From: DATEUP01 sp041485285
Lineage (GTDB): Archaea > Thermoplasmatota > DTKX01 > DATEUP01
Length of the DNA: 64,000 nucleotides
Direction: 5' to 3'
Assembly (NCBI GenBank): GCA_041485285.1
Contig: JBGPJF010000004.1
Span: 1 to 64,000, forward strand
A program made the position numbers and the translations under genes. Shown here piece by piece: positions 59,589 through 64,000 of this stretch; the stretch's first letter is position 1, and every line of letters begins with the position of its first letter. The notes under the pieces were generated by a model. That model was not told where the DNA came from, made no database searches, and saw only the letters and a program-made list of their open reading frames with translations.

Positions 59589-60245
59589 TCACCGCAGCAC
59601 TTCGAAGGCGCGCAGCGCCGAGCGAAGTTCGGCCTCGTTCAACTGCCCCGGCCTTCGCACCGTGACAGGGCGCACGGAGAAGTCCACGATCGCGCTCGGG
59701 ATCCCCGCCGAAGGCAGCGGCGTGCGCACCTCGATGTCCGCCGCCTCGCGCGCGGCCGTGGACACATCGCGCAGGTTCTCGGGGGGCGGGGAGCCGTGCT
59801 TGTTCGCGCTTGTCGAGGCGATCGGGTGGCAGGAGCGAAGGACCGCCCGCAGGAACGGGTGCGTGATGACGCGCACCGCGACCGAGGTGTTCCCGTCCTC
59901 GTCGTGGCTCGGGAAGATGAGCGTCATCGGCACGCGCACCGCGTCCATGAGGCGGCCGAGGCCCCGTAGGCTCACGGCTTCGAGGTCTGCGAGCATCTCG
60001 ACCGACGGCAGGTCGGGGAAGAGGTAGATGAACTGCTCCCGCGGGCGCTCCTTGAACGCGCACAGGCGGTTCATCGCGGCGTCGGCGTCGAACCACGCGT
60101 GCAGCCCGGGCACCGTGTCGGTGTCCGATAGGACAATGAGGCCAAGCTTCAGCGCCTGCTCGTACTGGGCCGCCGCGCCGCAGTGGCAGCCCGAGGCGGC
60201 GACCTCAGCCCTGGCTTCTTGGCAGGTGACGATCTTCCGGGCCAT
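59589..60245 (-). CDS. Sua5/YciO/YrdC-family protein (threonylcarbamoyl-AMP synthase-like)
   Basis: 218 residues. YrdC-fold enzymes make threonylcarbamoyl-adenylate for the t6A modification of tRNA. The core is present: LIVLSDTDTVPGLHAWF near residue 36, the CAFKERPREQFIYLFPDL block (which replaces the usual KxR...PL), PMTLIFP, VAVRVITHPFL and HPIASTSANKHGSPP, which matches the conserved S-T/S-A-N segment. The deviation in the first block, the two extra N-terminal cysteines (CHCG) and the lack of the Sua5 C-terminal domain mean it could be a YciO-like paralogue. A GCAATATTGC palindrome lies 15 bases upstream. Confidence 0.8.
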   Translation of the reverse strand: MARKIVTCQEARAEVAASGCHCGAAAQYEQALKLGLIVLSDTDTVPGLHAWFDADAAMNRLCAFKERPREQFIYLFPDLPSVEMLADLEAVSLRGLGRLMDAVRVPMTLIFPSHDEDGNTSVAVRVITHPFLRAVLRSCHPIASTSANKHGSPPPENLRDVSTAAREAADIEVRTPLPSAGIPSAIVDFSVRPVTVRRPGQLNEAELRSALRAFEVLR

Positions 60246-60259
60246 CTGGGGAAATTACG

Positions 60260-60269
60260 GCAATATTGC
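60260..60269. promoter_or_regulatory. Perfect 10-bp AT-centred palindrome upstream of the YrdC-family gene
   Basis: GCAATATTGC lies 15-24 bases before ATG 60245. It overlaps the position expected for the TATA box and could be both promoter and operator. Confidence 0.35.
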
Positions 60270-60292
60270 ACTTGATCCTTTGCCCCCGAGGT

Positions 60293-61015
60293 TCAGGGCC
60301 GGATTTCATCCCACGTGGCGGCCCACGCGTCGAGCAGGTCGTCCCCGAACGACTTCTTGTGGGCGAGCAGCACCTTGGCCACTTCGCGCTCGTTGAGGAC
60401 GGTGAAGTAGGTCTCGCGGCCCTCGCGCCTGCGGGAGAGGATCCCGCGCTTCTCGAGTTTCTTGAGGTGGTAGTGGAGGGTGGAGCCGGAGATCGAGAAG
60501 GCTTCGCGCACCTGCCCGAAGTTCAACCCCGGGTTGAGCAGCAGGTGCATAACGATGCGCCGCGGGATTTCCTGGCGCAGCGCGCCGATGAGCTCGCGGT
60601 CCAAGCCCCCCATTTGGCCCGCGACGTAGTAGCGGCGGTAGATCCCGTCCTCGCGCTCGGTCACAAGCTCGAGGCGGACGAGTTCGCGCAGGTGGTACTC
60701 GACGGTGCCAAGCGGCAGCTGCAGGGCCTGCTGCACCCCGCGCAGGTGGGTGCCCGGGAAGTCGCGGACGAACTCGAAGATGATCTGGCGCGTGGATCGC
60801 GGGGGCGTGCGGTCGCGGCGCGAGCGCAGCGGGGTCGGCGTCCCTCCCGGCGCCGGCCCCGGCGGCGGGGCGGGCGGCCCTGAAGGCGGAGGCGGGGGAG
60901 GCGGCGGGGCAGGCGGCGCAGGCGGGGGAGGCGGCGGGGCAGGCGGAGGCGCAGCGGCGGCCGCGGGCCCCGGCGTGGGCGTCGCTCTTCGCTCCGGGGC
61001 CCCGTCGTCTGCCAT
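60293..61015 (-). CDS. Tandem winged-helix transcription regulator with Pro-rich N-terminus
   Basis: 240 residues from ATG 61015, fixed by the Shine-Dalgarno sequence AGGAGGTG. The first 60 residues are almost all Pro/Ala/Gly. Two ArsR-like winged helices follow: TRQIIFEFVRDFPGTHLRGV with GTVEYHLRELVRLELV (about 75-130), and RRIVMHLLLNPGLNFGQV with STLHYHLKKLEKRGIL (about 150-205). The C-terminal helix is DDLLDAWAATWDEIRP. Double-HTH proteins of this kind are common archaeal regulators. The downstream partner is unknown; directly upstream on the same strand is a small 3-helix membrane protein, so a membrane-signal-to-DNA circuit is possible. Confidence 0.82.
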   Translation of the reverse strand: MADDGAPERRATPTPGPAAAAAPPPAPPPPPPAPPAPPPPPPPPSGPPAPPPGPAPGGTPTPLRSRRDRTPPRSTRQIIFEFVRDFPGTHLRGVQQALQLPLGTVEYHLRELVRLELVTEREDGIYRRYYVAGQMGGLDRELIGALRQEIPRRIVMHLLLNPGLNFGQVREAFSISGSTLHYHLKKLEKRGILSRRREGRETYFTVLNEREVAKVLLAHKKSFGDDLLDAWAATWDEIRP

Positions 61016-61020
61016 TTTTC

Positions 61021-61028
61021 CACCTCCT
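61021..61028 (-). promoter_or_regulatory. Shine-Dalgarno sequence of the winged-helix regulator
   Basis: AGGAGGTG on the minus strand, five bases before ATG 61015. It decides the start. Confidence 0.7.
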
Positions 61029-61114
61029 TTTCTGTTACGTTCTCAACCGGTCGCTTGCAGCCCTCCCCGCACGCGACCACCGTTTACTGCCGTTTCCTCA
61101 CCTCCCCCCGGTCT

Positions 61115-61381
61115 TCACTTCATGATGAGCGACAGGTACAGCAGCAGCAGGATCACGAGGTCCACCAGCAGCAGCACCGTGTCGACGGGCACGATCGCCA
61201 CGGCCGCGAAAATCGACAGGGCCGTGAGTAAGCCTTTGAGCGCGAAGGCGGCGAAGGCGGCGGTCACCCAGATGAGGCGGCGGTTCCCGGTGCGGTGCAG
61301 CGACAGCCACGTTGTCCCGGCAAGCCCGATGGACAGCACGATCACGCCTGCAGCCAGCACCACGTCGATTACACTCGTCAC
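61115..61381 (-). CDS. Small three-helix membrane protein next to the winged-helix regulator
   Basis: 88 residues from GTG 61381, favoured by a GGAGGA sequence seven to eight bases upstream; TTG 61441 would add 20 residues. Hydrophobic segments lie at about residues 5-24, 34-57 and 64-87, with polar ends facing a short loop (SLHRTGNRR). The layout resembles small membrane proteins that accompany HTH regulators in haloarchaea and relatives. The regulator gene begins 99 bases downstream on the same strand, so cotranscription is likely. The specific function is unknown. Confidence 0.65.
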   Translation of the reverse strand: MTSVIDVVLAAGVIVLSIGLAGTTWLSLHRTGNRRLIWVTAAFAAFALKGLLTALSIFAAVAIVPVDTVLLLVDLVILLLLYLSLIMK

Positions 61382-61462
61382 GCTCTCGTCCTCCGCGACC
61401 TTGCTTCCCTTGCCCGGTGCACGCGCGCGAAGCGCAAGCAAGAGGGCCGCCTGCGGCGGACC

Positions 61463-62896
61463 TCAGTACTTCTTCGCGCGCGCGTACACCGAGAAGAAGA
61501 ACATCGCCGAAACGGCGGCAAGCGCCGCGGCAAACACCAGGGCCGACGGGCGGGGGGGCGCAGGCGGGGCAGGCGGGACGCCAAGCGGCGGCGGGGCCGG
61601 GTTCACCACGACGCCGGCAAGCGGGTCGAGGCCGACGGAGGCAAGCGTCGGCCCGGCGGGGGCCGCAAGGTAAAGCGTGAGCGTTTGGTTGTTGAGCGCG
61701 CGCGAGGCCGACACCTGCGCGAAGCGCTGCTGGCCGGAGGCGAGCGCCTGGTCGGCGAGCGTGAGCCACGCGAAGTATCCGATGACCGCTCCCGTCGCGT
61801 TCACGGCGGTGACGCGCTCCAGGTCGGCGGGGGTGCTCGACGCGATCGGCGCATTCGAGAGGTTTCCGGCCGCGGGGTCCAGCCGTTCATAGCCGCCCGG
61901 GCCGGCCACGAGGTAGGTGGCGCCCGCGGCCTGCGCCTTCAGGTCGACCTGGAACGCGAGGTCGCTGCCGGGCAGCGTGCCGTTGAGGCGCATGCGCAGG
62001 TCGACCTTGAGCTCGAAGCCGCCGAGCACGGGCACCGGCAGCGGCCCCGGCGCGGTGCCGTTGCGCTGTGTGATGAGGAAGGAAAGCGAAGCTTCCGCAC
62101 CCACGGGCGTTGGGCACCAAGTGCCCGTGAACTGAACGGGGGCCGACAGCGTGAAGCGAACGAAGCTGCCGAAGTCGGGCGAGGGGCCGACATCGAGCGA
62201 CACAAGCGCCCACGGGGCCCCGCCAAGGTCGGCCGCGCACAGCGCTTCGGAGCCGTTGAACGCGCCGTTGCCGTCGGTGTCGGCAAACGCCACGGCCCGC
62301 TCAAAGGTCGCCTCGATGCCCGTGAGGGACCCGCCTGACGGCGCGAAGCGCAGTTGCGGTCGCGTCAAGTTCACGGTCGCGTTCATCCACGGGGAGGCAA
62401 GCTGCACTTGGCCTGGCCCCACCTGCAGGCGCGGCCGGTCGCCAAGCGGCGTCGGCTCGAAGTCCGACGCAAGGTACGGCGGCGAGGTGAACGATGCGTT
62501 CTCGTCGAACGCCCCCGAAGGCGCCGAGGTGAGCCGCACCGTCAGCGTGTACGGCCCGTCAAGCTGCTTCTCGCTGATCGTGGGACCTTCAATGCGCACC
62601 GTCAGCACCGCAGCGCCGGCCTGCAGGTTGGCCTGCGATGAGGTGGATGCAACGACCGTGCCGCCCGCCGGCCAGATCAGGGTCGCATTGGCGAGGTAAT
62701 TGCCCGTCGCCGGCGGCGAGAGCGCCAGCGTGATGTTGAGGTAGTCGTCGAGCCCGTTGCCGCTTGTGTCCACCGCGTCGAAGTCCGCGCGCACGATCGA
62801 GGCGGAGGGGTCTGCGTGCCCCGCGGGGACGAATGACGCGAGGAGCGCCAGCGCCGCAATGAAAATGGCGCGCGCCCGGGCCCGTCCATCCCCCAC
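61463..62896 (-). CDS. Secreted, C-terminally anchored protein with calcium-loop-like motifs
   Basis: 477 residues from GTG 62896. A signal peptide (RAIFIAALALLASFVPAGHA) is followed by DTSGNGLDDYLNITLAL, an Asp-rich loop of the dockerin/EF-hand kind. Several beta domains come next, with a second loop in DTDGNGAFNGSEALC near residue 210. A Pro-rich linker, one transmembrane helix (ALVFAAALAAVSAMFFFSVY) and the end ARAKKY complete it. No enzyme motif is seen. It lies between the regulatory pair and another Asp-loop protein on the same strand, so it may be cotranscribed with one of them. Confidence 0.72.
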   Translation of the reverse strand: MGDGRARARAIFIAALALLASFVPAGHADPSASIVRADFDAVDTSGNGLDDYLNITLALSPPATGNYLANATLIWPAGGTVVASTSSQANLQAGAAVLTVRIEGPTISEKQLDGPYTLTVRLTSAPSGAFDENASFTSPPYLASDFEPTPLGDRPRLQVGPGQVQLASPWMNATVNLTRPQLRFAPSGGSLTGIEATFERAVAFADTDGNGAFNGSEALCAADLGGAPWALVSLDVGPSPDFGSFVRFTLSAPVQFTGTWCPTPVGAEASLSFLITQRNGTAPGPLPVPVLGGFELKVDLRMRLNGTLPGSDLAFQVDLKAQAAGATYLVAGPGGYERLDPAAGNLSNAPIASSTPADLERVTAVNATGAVIGYFAWLTLADQALASGQQRFAQVSASRALNNQTLTLYLAAPAGPTLASVGLDPLAGVVVNPAPPPLGVPPAPPAPPRPSALVFAAALAAVSAMFFFSVYARAKKY

Positions 62897-63002
62897 GCAA
62901 GCGGCCTCCCCACACCAGGGCCGCCTCGAAAAGCCCCTGGCTCGCTACTAAAGCGTTGTCCTACAGGGGTCGAAAGCACCGCGTACGAGTCGCAATCGCG
63001 CA

Positions 63003-64000
63003 CTAGCACGGCGGCGGCGGGCTGTTCGGGTCGGCAAGGAACTCGCGCGGCACATTGCACCACTCGGGGTGGCTCGCCGGGTCGCGCGGGTTGAACCAGG
63101 GCGACGAGCGCGCCTCGATGACCGTCTTCCAGCCGTCGAGGTCGGGGTCGGCCTCGCGGCCGTTCACGCCGGTGCGGTCGGCGTCGTCGAAGCCGAACAT
63201 GGCCTCGTACCACCGAGGCAGCTGGTCGAAGTCCCGGTCCTTGAAGTACTGCACGAACCCGTCGACCGGGCCCTGGCAGTTCTGCGCCGCGGCGGTGATC
63301 TTCTTGCCCGGGTGCGTCGTGACTTCGTTGATCCCGTCGCCGTCGATATCGTCGCCGAACCAATACTCCTCGATGTTCGTGAACTGCTCGTTGTCGAGGT
63401 AGTCGTCGACCACGCCGTCGCCGTTGAAGTCCCGGCGCGTGATGACCGCGGGGTAGCTGCCGGAGCAGATGTCAATCGGCTGGCTCGAGTCGACCACGCG
63501 GCTGTAGTTCCAGCCGTCGTTGTCGGGGTCCTGGTTCGCGTCGCCCGGGTAGAGGGGGTCGAGGATCGGCTTGCCGGTCGTTGCGTTGCCAATCGCGTAC
63601 TGGACTTCCCAGCCGTCCGGCATCCCGTCGCCGTCGGTGTCGGGGTCGAACGCGCTCGTCTTCTTCACGGCCTCCACGGTGTTGTTGATCCCGTCGCGGT
63701 CGATGTCGCCCGTCGAGTCGCCGCGGCGGACCGGGTTCAGCGCGGTGGCATTGACCGATGGGTTTGTGGGACGCTTGGAGTGCCACAGGATCACCGGGTC
63801 GAGGTCCTTGTCGTCCGTGTAGAACTTCTGGTAATCGACGCGCGTCTGCGTGAAGTTGAAGCTGCCGTCCACGCGGATGACCGGGTGTCCGGGGTTGTCC
63901 CACGCGTCATAGTCCGAGTCGCCCATGCGCGGGTTCGTCGAGATGTGGTTGTAGGGGTCGCGGGCGTACACGTACTCCTCCCAGTTCGTCCAGTTGTCCG
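63003..64000 (-). CDS. Partial gene: calcium-binding thrombospondin-type-3-like repeat protein
   Basis: The 3' part of a gene that runs off the right edge of the window; the frame stays open and protein-like to base 64000 (NWTNWEEYVYARDPYNH). The last 332 residues contain many Asp-rich loops, such as GDIDRDGINNTVE, DPDTDGDGMPDGWE, DFNGDGVVDDYLDNEQ and DIDGDGINEV, spaced as in thrombospondin type 3 repeats of secreted proteins. There are several tryptophans after each loop and single cysteines (DICSGSY, AQNCQG, HPEWCN). The C-terminus is Pro/Cys-rich and has no membrane helix, so it may be released or held by partners. Confidence 0.75.
   Translation of the reverse strand, partial: DNWTNWEEYVYARDPYNHISTNPRMGDSDYDAWDNPGHPVIRVDGSFNFTQTRVDYQKFYTDDKDLDPVILWHSKRPTNPSVNATALNPVRRGDSTGDIDRDGINNTVEAVKKTSAFDPDTDGDGMPDGWEVQYAIGNATTGKPILDPLYPGDANQDPDNDGWNYSRVVDSSQPIDICSGSYPAVITRRDFNGDGVVDDYLDNEQFTNIEEYWFGDDIDGDGINEVTTHPGKKITAAAQNCQGPVDGFVQYFKDRDFDQLPRWYEAMFGFDDADRTGVNGREADPDLDGWKTVIEARSSPWFNPRDPASHPEWCNVPREFLADPNSPPPPC

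Noticed and set aside
1..64000. CRISPR arrays, rRNA genes, transposases or integrases
   Set aside because: I read for regularly spaced repeats, rRNA sequence and recombinase motifs and found none, so the 3'-end duplications have no visible enzyme in the window.

Overview
The window is high-GC archaeal DNA, most likely from a euryarchaeon of the Thermoplasmatota type. The evidence is a two-subunit archaeal primase (PriS, PriL), PCNA, an archaeal family-B DNA polymerase, transcription factor TFS, Nob1, a stand-alone GMP-synthase ATP-pyrophosphatase subunit, a type II methionine aminopeptidase and an archaeal TrpRS. These sit beside a bacterial-type DNA gyrase (gyrB-gyrA), as in several euryarchaeal lineages. 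Many genes have a TATA-like box (CTTTTATCC or TAAATAG type) about 25-35 bases before the start codon and no Shine-Dalgarno sequence, so leaderless transcripts look common. A few genes, such as the antiporter, gyrB and the proline-rich HTH regulator, carry strong Shine-Dalgarno sequences instead. The phylum call is inference.

Layout. 0-7.7 kb: two small genes, then a tandem pair of giant paralogous surface proteins. 7.7-10.1 kb: a thioredoxin-fold protein, then a zinc-ribbon/purE/guaAB cluster. 10.2-16.4 kb: a 1,572-residue surface protein and an Asp-box beta-propeller protein. 16.4-19.9 kb: the YchF GTPase, a degraded gene, an SRPBCC protein, a duplicated YchF 3' end and a RelE-type toxin-antitoxin pair. 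20-38.6 kb: an information-processing block holding polB, a methyltransferase, a surface protein, priS-priL, pcn, a peroxiredoxin, a UPF0175/PIN toxin-antitoxin module embedded in duplicated TFS 3' ends, TFS itself, gyrA and gyrB. 38.9-45.5 kb: nob1, trpS, a CHAD protein, a cis-prenyltransferase, a methanogenesis-marker-11-like protein and small membrane proteins. 45.6-53.1 kb: two SBBP beta-propeller surface proteins around an MBL-fold hydrolase. 53.4-64 kb: a KhtT/KhtU-like antiporter operon, tRNA-Gly(CCC), another surface protein, methionine aminopeptidase, a Sua5/YrdC protein, a tandem winged-helix regulator with a membrane partner, and two more surface proteins, the last cut by the window edge.

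About 28 kb of the 64 kb encodes ten large secreted or membrane-anchored proteins. They are built from FG-GAP, SBBP, Asp-box, PKD, NEW3 and CARDB-like modules, rich in N-x-S/T sequons, and most end in one C-terminal transmembrane helix and a basic tail. A long-chain cis-prenyltransferase in the same window would fit lipid-linked glycosylation of such proteins (inference).

The most unusual signal is that two housekeeping genes, ychF and the TFS gene, each have extra diverged copies of their own 3' end downstream in the same orientation. The copies bracket or adjoin toxin-antitoxin and orphan genes. This is the footprint expected from elements that insert at gene 3' ends and rebuild the coding end, but no integrase is visible in the window.
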